Under the pieces are notes generated by a model. That model did not search any database. It was not told the origin of the DNA and was given only the letters and a program-made list of their open reading frames with translations. The translations under genes were made by a program, and so were the position numbers. From positions 124,001 to 188,000 of the forward strand of contig NZ_JAMBOE010000010.1 of assembly GCF_023715465.1 (NCBI RefSeq): DNA of 64,000 bases, written 5' to 3'. Source of the DNA: Paenibacillus macerans. GTDB taxonomy: Bacteria > Bacillota > Bacilli > Paenibacillales > Paenibacillaceae. Positions within the stretch are counted from its first letter, which is position 1, and every line of letters begins with the position of its first letter. Positions 8,881-16,927 of the stretch are shown piece by piece.

Positions 8881-10251
8881 TTACTTATTCTTCAAGACAT
8901 TTTTATGGGGGATGACCATAAACCTCTTGAGGTTTTGTCGAATGGTTTTCTTTACTGGCGGCAGCTTTGTTAGAATCATCATTATGGAATTAACCATTCT
9001 CATCCCATACTTTTTTTGGGGAAAATCGTACAATCCATGCTTTTTGTAATATCTATGATCGCCTTGAAATACAAATCTGAGGTTCCCCCATATATCATCC
9101 CTTAATATTTTCATACCACCAATCCCGAGAAAGGTCTGAGGCCTGATGTAATGCTTAATAGAGAATTGAACAAGGTTTTGTGCGAAGGCTTCCATCATTG
9201 CATTGATTTCTTTTGAATTTTCGTACTCATCTGTAAGAATTCCCACAAGATTCGCTCCATCATACTCTGTGATCGCATGCAGAATCTCGCTTAAATTGTT
9301 GTTCTGGCGTAAATGCCCGGAAATCAGATATCCCATTTGCTTGCCTATAAACTGGGGCTGGTGGGTTCGAAAAAAGCTGCGATCAATAAACATTTTCCAT
9401 CTGGCAGATAAATATCTGTCCTTCATGGCCCCCGCAAAGACAATGATGTCAAACCCCCTTATTTTTTCGTATATCTTTTGGACGTCGTCACTTTTTTCGT
9501 ACATACATTGATTATCAAATCCGCACTTAATGCATCCTGCACAGCCACCCTTGATGTCTATTGTAGATATGTCAATTAGTTCTGCTTGAGTAAGCTTTCT
9601 GAAACGCTCAACCATTCTACCGATATTTTTCGTCTGATCAACGGAATCGGTTACTATAACAATTTTTTGTCCTTCCTTTTCTACTGTAGAGTTTACTTCC
9701 GAAGGTATATATTCTCCTATGTTGTACTCAATTGGCATGTACGTTCTCAATGTCTTTATTTTTTTATCTATACTTTCAAAATAGTTTTCCGCAAAAAGGA
9801 TCAAGTTATTTCGCACCGCTTCTTTTGTCAAATCATTCATATGAGCAGAGAAGAAATCAATATACCTCATCCCCAAATCATCACATATCGAATGAATATA
9901 ACTTATTGCAGTGTTATCATGAAAATGCAGGGATGTAACAATAGATGCAGCATACTTACCCCTGAACGTCTCCTGCACGCCCCTCTCCCAGATTAATTCG
10001 ATAAAGCGTTTGTAATTCGAATGCACCAGGCAAAAATATAGAGGGAATGCCCATATTACTCCATCAGCACTTTTTACACTCTCAATAACCTCATCAAAAA
10101 ATGTTAATTTATTTTCAAGCTTTTTTATAGAATGTGCTATATTCAAGTAAGTAAATTCATGTTGCGGAAATTTCTTCTCAATATATTTTACGTAATGTAC
10201 AGTTACACTATCATCGCCCTTGGGACTTCCATTCAATACCACAATCTTCAC
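8881..10251 (-). CDS. Tandem double flavodoxin-like oxidoreductase
   Basis: About 456 residues, twice the usual length. The N-terminal half starts with KIVVLNGSPKGDDSV (flavin-binding loop) and has GVIWAFPLYFCLVHSNYKRF. The second half restarts with KIVIVTDSVDQTKNIGR, carries the cysteine cluster GGCAGCIKCGFDNQCMYEKSDD and an FMN-site-like IIVFAGAMKDRYLSARWKMF segment. The C-terminus is basic (PPVKKTIRQNLKRF). I infer a fused pair of flavodoxin-fold domains, only the second with cysteines, possibly passing electrons internally. The start at 10251 (GTG) is preferred because GAGGTG lies 6 bases upstream; 10260 is an alternative. It follows padR by 17 bp. Confidence 0.8.
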   Translation of the reverse strand: MKIVVLNGSPKGDDSVTVHYVKYIEKKFPQHEFTYLNIAHSIKKLENKLTFFDEVIESVKSADGVIWAFPLYFCLVHSNYKRFIELIWERGVQETFRGKYAASIVTSLHFHDNTAISYIHSICDDLGMRYIDFFSAHMNDLTKEAVRNNLILFAENYFESIDKKIKTLRTYMPIEYNIGEYIPSEVNSTVEKEGQKIVIVTDSVDQTKNIGRMVERFRKLTQAELIDISTIDIKGGCAGCIKCGFDNQCMYEKSDDVQKIYEKIRGFDIIVFAGAMKDRYLSARWKMFIDRSFFRTHQPQFIGKQMGYLISGHLRQNNNLSEILHAITEYDGANLVGILTDEYENSKEINAMMEAFAQNLVQFSIKHYIRPQTFLGIGGMKILRDDIWGNLRFVFQGDHRYYKKHGLYDFPQKKYGMRMVNSIMMILTKLPPVKKTIRQNLKRFMVIPHKNVLKNK

Positions 10252-10268
10252 ATTGCACACCTCTTTGT

Positions 10269-10781
10269 TTATCTATTCTCCAAGTCGCTCAACAGATTAT
10301 TGCTCCAGTCAATTACGTATTTATAATAGTTAATTCCGAAAACCAACGTAGAAAACTGATAAGTATCATACGCCTCCTTTACTTGGTTTTCATGTTTTTT
10401 TAGACTAAGGTAGACTTTCTCAACCTCTTCGATAAAGGCTCTCAGCTTCTCTATGGCCTTATCCTTGGGCAGAAATCCCAAAAAGAAAACCTTGATGAGA
10501 TGATCGGGTTTTGTCCTTGTAAACTCTACCGGCTGTTCCAGCCAATTCATAAATTCAGATTTTCCATTCTCACTTATGGAATACAACTTTTTTAACTTCC
10601 CTCCATCAACAACCTCGCGTGAACTTATGGCGCCCTTAACCTCCATTCTTTTTAGCGCAGTATAAATAGTTCCAAAGCTTGCATCAAAAAAGTTTGATGT
10701 ACTCTTTACCATACGCTGCTTTAGGTCATAACCACTCATTTCACCGTACATTAAAAAGCCTAAGATAATGTTCTCTAACAT
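10269..10781 (-). CDS. PadR-family transcriptional regulator
   Basis: 170 residues, typical PadR-s2 length. The winged helix is at the N-terminus (ILGFLMYGEMSGYDLKQRM, then FGTIYTALKRMEVKGAI), and a C-terminal helical dimerisation region follows (EEVEKVYLSLKKHENQVKEAY). PadR proteins repress operons for phenolic or drug responses and release DNA on ligand binding. It is the first gene ahead of two flavodoxin-like reductases. A sigma-A promoter and a repeated sequence directly upstream suggest autoregulation. Confidence 0.88.
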   Translation of the reverse strand: MLENIILGFLMYGEMSGYDLKQRMVKSTSNFFDASFGTIYTALKRMEVKGAISSREVVDGGKLKKLYSISENGKSEFMNWLEQPVEFTRTKPDHLIKVFFLGFLPKDKAIEKLRAFIEEVEKVYLSLKKHENQVKEAYDTYQFSTLVFGINYYKYVIDWSNNLLSDLENR

Positions 10782-10793
10782 TTGATCCTCCAG

Positions 10794-10854
10794 ATATGTT
10801 GTTTAGATATATGTTGTTTAGGTATATAATATTCCGACATATTAACTTTGTCAA
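10794..10854 (-). promoter_or_regulatory. padR promoter with direct-repeat operator candidate
   Basis: On the minus strand TTGACA (10849-10854) and TATTAT (10826-10831) are exactly 17 bp apart. Downstream of the -10 the sequence CTAAACAACATAT occurs twice in tandem (10794-10822), between the expected transcription start and the ribosome binding site, a good position for a repressor site. Confidence 0.75.
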
Positions 10855-10943
10855 TATCTTACTTTGGCAGCTGCAAATAAGCGGGCTCCTCGATCATGAA
10901 TCTTATGCGGTCGGCTACAATCAATTCATATTTAAACAAAACT

Positions 10944-10978
10944 AAAAAACCAGTCGCCGGTTTAATTCCGGCAACTGG
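10944..10978 (-). terminator. Terminator of the pectate lyase gene
   Basis: Minus strand: CCAGTTGCCGG, a 7-base loop, CCGGCGACTGG, then TTTTTT, about 20 bp after the stop codon. Confidence 0.88.
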
Positions 10979-10999
10979 TCACATAAAACATCAGATCAT

Positions 11000-13186
11000 C
11001 TATTTCAATTCCATGTAATAAAGATTTACAGGATTATCTTTTGTAATGGTATGTGCGCCAGGAGCAAGTGATACGCTGACAATACCATCCGTGATCGGAT
11101 AACTGTTTCCATCGATCTTGATCTTCTTTCCGTCTGCTGAATTAAACACTAACGTTAATGTTGAATCTTCCGTAGTAGTGAAACCAATACGAGTTGAGGT
11201 CTCGATTTTTAAACAATGAGTTAAAGTCAGACCATTATACTCCACGGTTCCCTTGCCTGCCGAAAGATTCCCTTCAATATCAAAGAAGTCACTGTCGGTT
11301 CCAGCTATGGTAAAGTTATGAACTTGTTCTCCAGTTGTTGGTTCCGGAACGGGTGTCGGTGTTGGCTCGGGTGTAGGTTCTGGCGTTGGTGTGGGTTCTG
11401 GCGTAGGTTCCGGTGTTGGTGTGGGTTCCGGCGTAGGCTCGGGTGTAGGTTCTGGAGTTGGTGTAGGTTCTGGCGTGGGCTCTGGTGTCGGTTCCGGTGA
11501 AGTTGAATTTCCCCCTACAGATACAAGTTGAGTTGTGTAGTTTCTTATTTTAGCCATTAGAGCAGAATTGAGCGCATACGACTTGTCATCCACGGAATTA
11601 TCAAATTCCCATGTAAAGTCACCATTATTCAAGCGCCCCGCTTTGGCAGTAACCATTTGTTCAACATCGCTTGCATCATCGATGTCTGCAACATTTACTC
11701 CCGTATCGACGCTTGTATCAAAGTTGTTATAAGCTGTTCCACCTTTTAATGCTTTGTAGGAGCCTGGTACGGTTTCATTTCTCGACGAAGCTAAGTACGC
11801 ATCAAATGATTTTTCATTTGCCCCAGTAGTCCCATTATTGGAGTTTGCATAAATCAGACTGGCCGCATCAACTATACTATTGTTGTAGGCCTTGATCACA
11901 CCGCCGGTTTCGCCTGAAAATATACCTTCCCCTAAAGCATCCGTACCTTGCAAGGAACTCAACATGGGATATTTAGCATGTCTAAAATAATTGGATTCGA
12001 CAAAGGCCGAAGCTCCCGTTGTAACCCCGACACCATATTTTGAGACTCCATCATAGAAGTTATTATAGATATGAACGGATGCCACTCTGATCCGCGGATG
12101 ACGAGAGTCTGAATGATCAAACCAGTTATGATGGAAGGTGACAAAAAATTCCGCCGATTCACTCAAGCCGACCAGAGCGGCTTTTCCTGAATCCCAGTAG
12201 TGATTATACGAGATCGTAATATTTGTCGATCCCTTTTTAAGGTCTGTGGAACCATCGCCTTTTGCTTGGTCAGCATCTCCACCTGCAGTTCCATAGAATA
12301 AATCATTGTTATGCACCCAAACATTGGCATTGCCTGTATCCAACGAAATCCCGTCGTCAGGGAACAACATCAGCCCCAGGTTTCTTACTTCCACATTTCC
12401 GGTATATCTAAGCAGTATGCCCCATCCGTAAGCATAAGCGTCGTCTCCGATACCCTCAACCGTCATATTCATTTCCGCATAATTTTTTTTGCCTTTTACT
12501 TGAAGATAGCCGGTGCTATTTAGTTGTCCTTTCATGTCATCATCCGTAACTTTTCCAATAAATCGGATGGCAAGCGGGGTCGTATCATAGCCTTTTTGTC
12601 TTAGAGCCAAAATCTCACCAAGACCAACACCGGTTTGAACACGGCCTGAGCTATTGATTTTCACATCAAGGGTCACGGTTTGTGCGGTCTCGGATGTTAC
12701 GTAAAGAACTTGGGAACCACTCTTTAGTGTTCCATCATCATTATACGCACCTGAGCCTGTGCCATATTGCGAATCTGTTGAGAAAGCAAACCCCGATCTG
12801 TCATGTGACGCTACGGATAGCTCATTGGAAACAGCACTAACTTTTGAACCGTCCGTTAGCTTGGCTTCAACTTTCATTACATAATCTCCGGCGGCAAGAC
12901 CTACAGCATCAGCTCTCCAATAAGAAGGGTATTTACGGATCAATTCATTATCAATTTGCTGATAGGAAGAATCCGCTGCACTTTCAGGTTTAACATATAC
13001 ATGATATCCTTCCGCATTGCTAACAGGAGACCATTCTACATACGCCGTTTCATTCCAGCCTCCACCGCCGATGATCGAAAGACCGGCAGCATAAGTTTTA
13101 GTATTTTGCAGTCCTCCCGATATTAAAGATATGGCAAGAGAAAAAAATAAAACCATACTCAATACTTTTGTAGCCCGATTCTTCAT
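11000..13186 (-). CDS. Secreted pectate lyase, polysaccharide lyase family 1, with Pro-rich linker and C-terminal domain
   Basis: 728 residues. Signal peptide at about residues 1-34 (VLSMVLFFSLAISLISGGL ... TYAAG). A fibronectin-III-like module follows (about 36-125), then the parallel beta-helix lyase core with VWVHNNDLFYGTAGGDADQAKGDG by family position, HHNWFDHSDSRHPRIR (catalytic arginine region) and VESNYF. After the core comes a linker of about 60 residues made of PEPT/PTPEPT repeats, and a C-terminal beta-rich domain of about 90 residues that may bind carbohydrate. It cleaves polygalacturonate outside the cell by beta-elimination. GGAGG lies 7 bases before the ATG; transcribed alone, with its own terminator. 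Confidence 0.92.
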   Translation of the reverse strand: MKNRATKVLSMVLFFSLAISLISGGLQNTKTYAAGLSIIGGGGWNETAYVEWSPVSNAEGYHVYVKPESAADSSYQQIDNELIRKYPSYWRADAVGLAAGDYVMKVEAKLTDGSKVSAVSNELSVASHDRSGFAFSTDSQYGTGSGAYNDDGTLKSGSQVLYVTSETAQTVTLDVKINSSGRVQTGVGLGEILALRQKGYDTTPLAIRFIGKVTDDDMKGQLNSTGYLQVKGKKNYAEMNMTVEGIGDDAYAYGWGILLRYTGNVEVRNLGLMLFPDDGISLDTGNANVWVHNNDLFYGTAGGDADQAKGDGSTDLKKGSTNITISYNHYWDSGKAALVGLSESAEFFVTFHHNWFDHSDSRHPRIRVASVHIYNNFYDGVSKYGVGVTTGASAFVESNYFRHAKYPMLSSLQGTDALGEGIFSGETGGVIKAYNNSIVDAASLIYANSNNGTTGANEKSFDAYLASSRNETVPGSYKALKGGTAYNNFDTSVDTGVNVADIDDASDVEQMVTAKAGRLNNGDFTWEFDNSVDDKSYALNSALMAKIRNYTTQLVSVGGNSTSPEPTPEPTPEPTPTPEPTPEPTPEPTPTPEPTPEPTPTPEPTPEPTPTPVPEPTTGEQVHNFTIAGTDSDFFDIEGNLSAGKGTVEYNGLTLTHCLKIETSTRIGFTTTEDSTLTLVFNSADGKKIKIDGNSYPITDGIVSVSLAPGAHTITKDNPVNLYYMELK

Positions 13187-13432
13187 TTATAATCCTCCAA
13201 AGTTTGATTTGTTGCATACCAATGAACCGTTATTAAAAAGCCGTCAAAAGTTCCTTAATTCGCCTCCCCATGTAATCAATTCATTCAAACTAATTCGTCA
13301 GCTTTCGTCAATATCCGCCTCCTTTCAACATCCTAAATTGTAGCATGTGTTCCAAATTTTTTCCTGGGTTTAATTGGAAAAGAAACTGTAAACAGAAAAA
13401 ATATCCATTATGCACTCGGGCTGCCGGAACAT

Positions 13433-13462
13433 AAAAAAGCGACCTATCTCGGTCGCTTTTTT
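13433..13462 (-). terminator. Terminator, GCGACC-type stem
   Basis: AAAAAAGCGACC, a 6-base loop, GGTCGCTTTTTT. It overlaps the last codon of the small gene that ends at 13461 and is nearly symmetrical, so it may work in both directions. It resembles three other terminators in the window. Confidence 0.85.
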
Positions 13463-13658
13463 ACTCAAAATATTCCCGCTCCATCCGCTTTCCGGTGGAA
13501 TCAAAAAAAATCTCAAATTTATTACCTTTCGCATCTTCGCGAATACGTTTGTTATTTTTTATATAGTAAAGGGATGCTCCGGATTGCTTGGCTTTTTGAC
13601 GAGCACTTTGATTGGCTCTTTTTAGTATGTCTTGAAGCTGTTCTCGATTCACTGCCAT
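13461..13658 (-). CDS. Small basic hypothetical protein, 65 residues
   Basis: I do not recognise this family. From the ATG at 13658 (GGGAGG 8 bases upstream; an ATG 18 bases earlier has no such signal) it reads MAVNREQLQDILKRANQSAR. It is rich in Lys, Arg and Gln, followed by a YYIKNNKRIREDAKGNKFEI segment and a charged end. The short beta-rich C-terminal half (YYIKNN, KFEIFFD) looks folded. It has its own ribosome binding site and a terminator at the stop, so it is very probably expressed. Confidence 0.7.
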   Translation of the reverse strand: MAVNREQLQDILKRANQSARQKAKQSGASLYYIKNNKRIREDAKGNKFEIFFDSTGKRMEREYFE

Positions 13659-13852
13659 TTCAAGAACCTCCCTCATATTTGCTATTGCGGTTGTACATTA
13701 TTATAACACAACGAAAAAGTCAGCAACCAGATTACCGGCTGTTGACTAATGACGGTGAAGCTCACACATCAAGGCATGTTCTTTGGAAACCGGTTGGATC
13801 GATATGGCAACCCTGGGGTACCAAATTCAAGCAAAAATAAAAACCTAGGGGA

Positions 13853-13879
13853 TGTCACTAAATCACCTCGTAACTCGTT
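13853..13879 (+). promoter_or_regulatory. Candidate ECF41-type promoter of the sigma factor gene
   Basis: TGTCACT, exactly 16 bases, then CGTT. The published ECF41 target motif, as I recall it, is TGTCACA-N16-CGTC, so this differs at one base in each box. It lies 63 bp before the sigma factor start, consistent with autoregulation. Confidence 0.6.
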
Positions 13880-13941
13880 ATATTTTCAAGGCCTATTTTG
13901 CAATAGGTTTAATATATGGGGAACCGATAGGAAGTGAAGAC

Positions 13942-14802
13942 ATGAAGGAGCTGTATCAGAAATATAAAGGGCTGCTCTTTAAGCTCGCCTACCAACTGAC
14001 CGGATCTGTTACGGACGCGGAAGATGTTGTACACGATGTTTTCCTGAAAATAGTCGACGTTGCGCCGGAGAAGCTGGCAGAACCTAAAGCCTATCTTTGC
14101 AAGATGGTAACGAATCGCTGTCGGGACTTGCATAAATCGGCACGCAGGAAACGGGAACAATATTATGGGGAATGGCTCCCAGAGCCCCTGCACAACATGA
14201 ATGATGATGCGATGGATGCGGTCATCCGCGACGATCTGCTATCCTATGCGATGCTTGTTCTGCTTGAAAGGCTATCCCCAACGGAACGTGTCGTCTTTGT
14301 GCTTCGAGAGGCGCTTGGCTTTGACTATCCTGAAATTGCCGAACTGGTGGAAAAGAGTGAAGTGAACTGTCGTAAACTGTTCAGTCGGGCCAACGCGAAA
14401 ATGGGAATTACATCTGAACAACTCGTTCATTCGGAAGCAGCCACTCCCGAGCTCGTCCATGGTTTCCTGAACGCTCTCAAACAAGGCAACCTCAATCAAA
14501 TCTTATCCATCCTGGATCAAGAAGTTGTCCTTGTCGCCGATGGAGGAGGCAAAGTCCCGGCCGTTGTCGAACCCCTCTCTTCAAGAGAACTTGTTGCACA
14601 GTTCCTGCTCGGTCCATTCCGGCAAGCATCAACGATCGATGGCGTTCATATCGAGGTCATTCGGATGAACGGACAGCCTGCATTTATTGTTCGATCTGGC
14701 GAAGGGATTCAAACCGTCGGGATTTTTCATGTGGAGAAGAATCAAATCCGCAACATTTATATTGTTAGAAACCCGGACAAGCTGAAGCACGCTGGAGAAT
14801 AA
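13942..14802 (+). CDS. ECF41-family RNA polymerase sigma factor with SnoaL-like C-terminal domain
   Basis: 286 residues. Sigma region 2 is LLFKLAYQLTGSVTDAEDVVHD (by position) and region 4 is ERVVFVLREALGFDYPEIAELVEKSEVNCRKLFSRA (by position), followed by a SnoaL-like domain to the end. All three short ECF41 signatures are present: WLPEP in the linker, DGGGK in the C-terminal domain, and NPDKL at the end. In ECF41 proteins this extension replaces an anti-sigma factor. The start at 13942 is chosen because upstream starts would overlap the promoter. The convergent neighbour is a carboxymuconolactone decarboxylase, a classic ECF41 partner. Confidence 0.93.
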   Translation: MKELYQKYKGLLFKLAYQLTGSVTDAEDVVHDVFLKIVDVAPEKLAEPKAYLCKMVTNRCRDLHKSARRKREQYYGEWLPEPLHNMNDDAMDAVIRDDLLSYAMLVLLERLSPTERVVFVLREALGFDYPEIAELVEKSEVNCRKLFSRANAKMGITSEQLVHSEAATPELVHGFLNALKQGNLNQILSILDQEVVLVADGGGKVPAVVEPLSSRELVAQFLLGPFRQASTIDGVHIEVIRMNGQPAFIVRSGEGIQTVGIFHVEKNQIRNIYIVRNPDKLKHAGE

Positions 14803-14805
14803 AAC

Positions 14806-14842
14806 GAAGCACAAAGAACCTTCGAAGGGTTCTTTGTGCTTC
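14806..14842. terminator. Bidirectional terminator
   Basis: GAAGCACAAAGAACC and GGTTCTTTGTGCTTC form a perfect 15-bp stem with a 7-base loop, between convergent genes. Confidence 0.88.
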
Positions 14843-14889
14843 TGCTTTTAACATCGATGTTGGCAGAAATCAACCGTTGCTCTTACTGC

Positions 14890-15369
14890 TTAGCTCAGGC
14901 CGGCTTTAGTTAATCCAAATGCTGCGTCAGCAGAACCCGGTACGTTCTTGAAGGCAACGTTAATACGGTTCCAGGCATTGATCGCCATGATCGAGAAGGT
15001 GAGATCTGAAATTTCTTTTTCGGACAGTTGCTCGCGAACGCGGTTATAGATGTCATCAGGTACGCCATGCTCCGGCAGCTTGGTCAGAACCTCGGTCCAT
15101 GCCAGCGCAGCCCGTTCGCGCGGGCTAAACAGGGTTGATTCGCGCCAAATCGAGATGTGGTAAAGGCGCAGCTCGCTCTCGCCATGGATCTTAGCCTCTT
15201 TCACATGCATATCCAGGCAAAATCCGCATCCATTCATTTGCGAAGCTCTGATGTGAACGAGATGACGGATTTTCTCTTCAATTGAACTTTCCTTCTCGGC
15301 ATTGCTGAGCTCCATCATTTTTTTGAAAAATTCCGGTGATTGCTGCATGTAATTTATACGTTGTGTCAT
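14890..15369 (-). CDS. Carboxymuconolactone decarboxylase / AhpD-like family protein
   Basis: 159 residues, with the redox motif and proton-relay region MNGCGFCLDMHVKEAK, typical of the AhpD-like alkylhydroperoxidase core (CxxC...H). It starts MTQRINYMQQSPEFFKKMME. Such proteins reduce peroxides or act on small lactones. Genes of this family are standard targets of ECF41 sigma factors, and one is encoded directly convergent to it. I did not find a second clear TGTCACA-type motif in front of this gene, so control by the neighbouring sigma factor is inferred only from context. Confidence 0.87.
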   Translation of the reverse strand: MTQRINYMQQSPEFFKKMMELSNAEKESSIEEKIRHLVHIRASQMNGCGFCLDMHVKEAKIHGESELRLYHISIWRESTLFSPRERAALAWTEVLTKLPEHGVPDDIYNRVREQLSEKEISDLTFSIMAINAWNRINVAFKNVPGSADAAFGLTKAGLS

Positions 15370-15701
15370 AGCTACTCAACCTCTCTTTTCCATATCTAGT
15401 GGTTGTTACTTTAAAAACATTGAGGATGATTACCAAACTATCCGTTACCGTACGATCGTCATACCACTGAAGCTTAATTCGCCGCGCCTTTTCCTCTTGC
15501 TTTGGATCTCCGCCCTCCTTTGTTAATCACACTCGAAAATATAACGACGATGCGATTCATTTTGTGACATTCTGAAGCAACGTGGAGCAGATGTTGCTGG
15601 CGGCTCAGCCGGTAATAGAAAAAGCAGCCATCACAGAGGAGACTCTGCGACAACTGCTTTCTCAATTGGTACACTAGGCGCTATTGATCGTTGTGGGTTA
15701 A
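15370..15701. other. Intergenic stretch with a possible gene remnant
   Basis: 332 bp between two divergently placed minus-strand genes. At 15579-15675 the plus strand carries a short open frame ending in EKAAITEETLRQLLSQLVH and a stop, preceded by an in-frame stop and without start signal. It looks like the C-terminus of a decayed gene. Nothing else is recognisable. Confidence 0.35.
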
Positions 15702-16580
15702 CTATTGCTGCTTCGTTTCAATAAATTGTATTAATCTTGACAACGCACTAGAGTATATTGAGCCATGTCTATACACAAACCATACCTCCAAATTTCGGTA
15801 CTCTTCAGGTAATCTGTGGAAAGCGATTTTGCCTGCCTCTTCCGCTTTAGCAATCGACGATCGTGGCAACATAGACACGCCGAGCCCAGCGGAAACCCCA
15901 TCTAGAATAACTGCTAATGTTCCAAACTCCATAATCTGATATGTGGTCAGACCAGTCTCTCTCAGAAAGCTCTCTGCTTTTGCCCGATGCGCACAACCAA
16001 CATCGAAAAACAACATCGGCTTCGAAAGCAACTCGTGCATGTCGCTTTTTCCCGGCTCCGAGATCAGCACCAACTCCTCTTCGAAGGCCGCTGCATGTTC
16101 TATAGCTGGATCGTCAACTGGACCATAGACAAACGCTCCATCAAGTTCGTAATTCAACACTTTTTGCACGAGAGCATGTGTAACCCCCGTAGTGAGCGAT
16201 AAATTCACATCCGGGTATTGTATTCGATATTCGGCCAATAGAGGGATCAGATGAATGGCCGCAGTCGTTTCAATAGAACCTATCCGAAGAGGCCCTGCAG
16301 GATGGTCGGAGTATTGTGTAGTTTTCACAGCTTCGTCCAGCAGAGTCAGTATTTTATCTGCATATCCCAGTAAATTCTCGCCAGCCGGAGTTAGCGTCAT
16401 CCCTCGATTGGATCGCCGAAAAAGAGGGATTCTCAGTTGAGCCTCAAGGTACTGAATACGAGTCGTCACACTAGACTGTACGTAGTTCAACATTTGCGCA
16501 GCCTTGGTTATGCTCCCCTCTCGAGCTACAGCTTGAAATATACGCCCTATCATTGATAGTGTGTATCCTTTACAAGACAC
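15702..16580 (-). CDS. LysR-family transcriptional regulator
   Basis: About 292 residues, usual LysR length. N-terminal helix-turn-helix: FQAVAREGSITKAAQMLNY and QSSVTTRIQYLEAQLRIPLF (with RRSNRGMTLTPAGE next). The effector domain begins near GPLRIGSIETTAAIHLIPLL. Residues near DVGCAHRAKAESFLRE could form part of a ligand or redox site. The start is GTG at 16580 or ATG at 16553; AAAGGA fits the latter at a longer distance. No obvious divergent target gene is left upstream, only a degraded stretch, so its regulon is unclear. Confidence 0.88.
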   Translation of the reverse strand: MSCKGYTLSMIGRIFQAVAREGSITKAAQMLNYVQSSVTTRIQYLEAQLRIPLFRRSNRGMTLTPAGENLLGYADKILTLLDEAVKTTQYSDHPAGPLRIGSIETTAAIHLIPLLAEYRIQYPDVNLSLTTGVTHALVQKVLNYELDGAFVYGPVDDPAIEHAAAFEEELVLISEPGKSDMHELLSKPMLFFDVGCAHRAKAESFLRETGLTTYQIMEFGTLAVILDGVSAGLGVSMLPRSSIAKAEEAGKIAFHRLPEEYRNLEVWFVYRHGSIYSSALSRLIQFIETKQQ

Positions 16581-16613
16581 CTTTCGCGCCTTTCAGCGAA
16601 TGCAACAGGGGGA

Positions 16614-16803
16614 TCAATTCGGTAATATTGGAATAAGAATAGATTGAGTCACACGCTTCCGCTTTTTCCTGACTGAGAAATCAAGTCCAATTTCATCAAG
16701 AATGTCCTGATGGATCGTCTCCGGAAAATGTTCATTCAATATCAATTCAGATAATCTTGAATGAGAGCCTCATTGTTTTGAAGTAATGATAGCGATGACA
16801 TCG
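16614..16803 (-). pseudogene. Degraded coding remnant, possibly of an HNH-type restriction endonuclease
   Basis: Within the 347-bp gene-free stretch 16581-16927 the minus strand shows two overlapping frames. One reads NNEALIQDYLN then stops; the other, shifted by one base, contains HFPETIHQDILDEIGL and ends at a TGA at 16614. The second phrase resembles the region before the HNH domain of predicted restriction endonucleases, from memory only. I read it as a frameshifted leftover. The rest of the stretch to 16927 shows nothing I can name. Confidence 0.3.
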
Positions 16804-16927
16804 AAAAATGGATCTGATCCACAACAACCAAAAAAAGCATCAGTACCGTCAAAAGCGCCACCAAGACGCACTGACTATACTGAAGCTTTTAATGATAAGA
16901 CGCTTGGTTCACTTCTAACGACCAACG

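Noticed and set aside
11340..11500. Tandem repeat inside the pectate lyase gene as a mobile or regulatory repeat
   Set aside because: It encodes an in-frame Pro/Thr/Glu linker, common in secreted carbohydrate-active enzymes.
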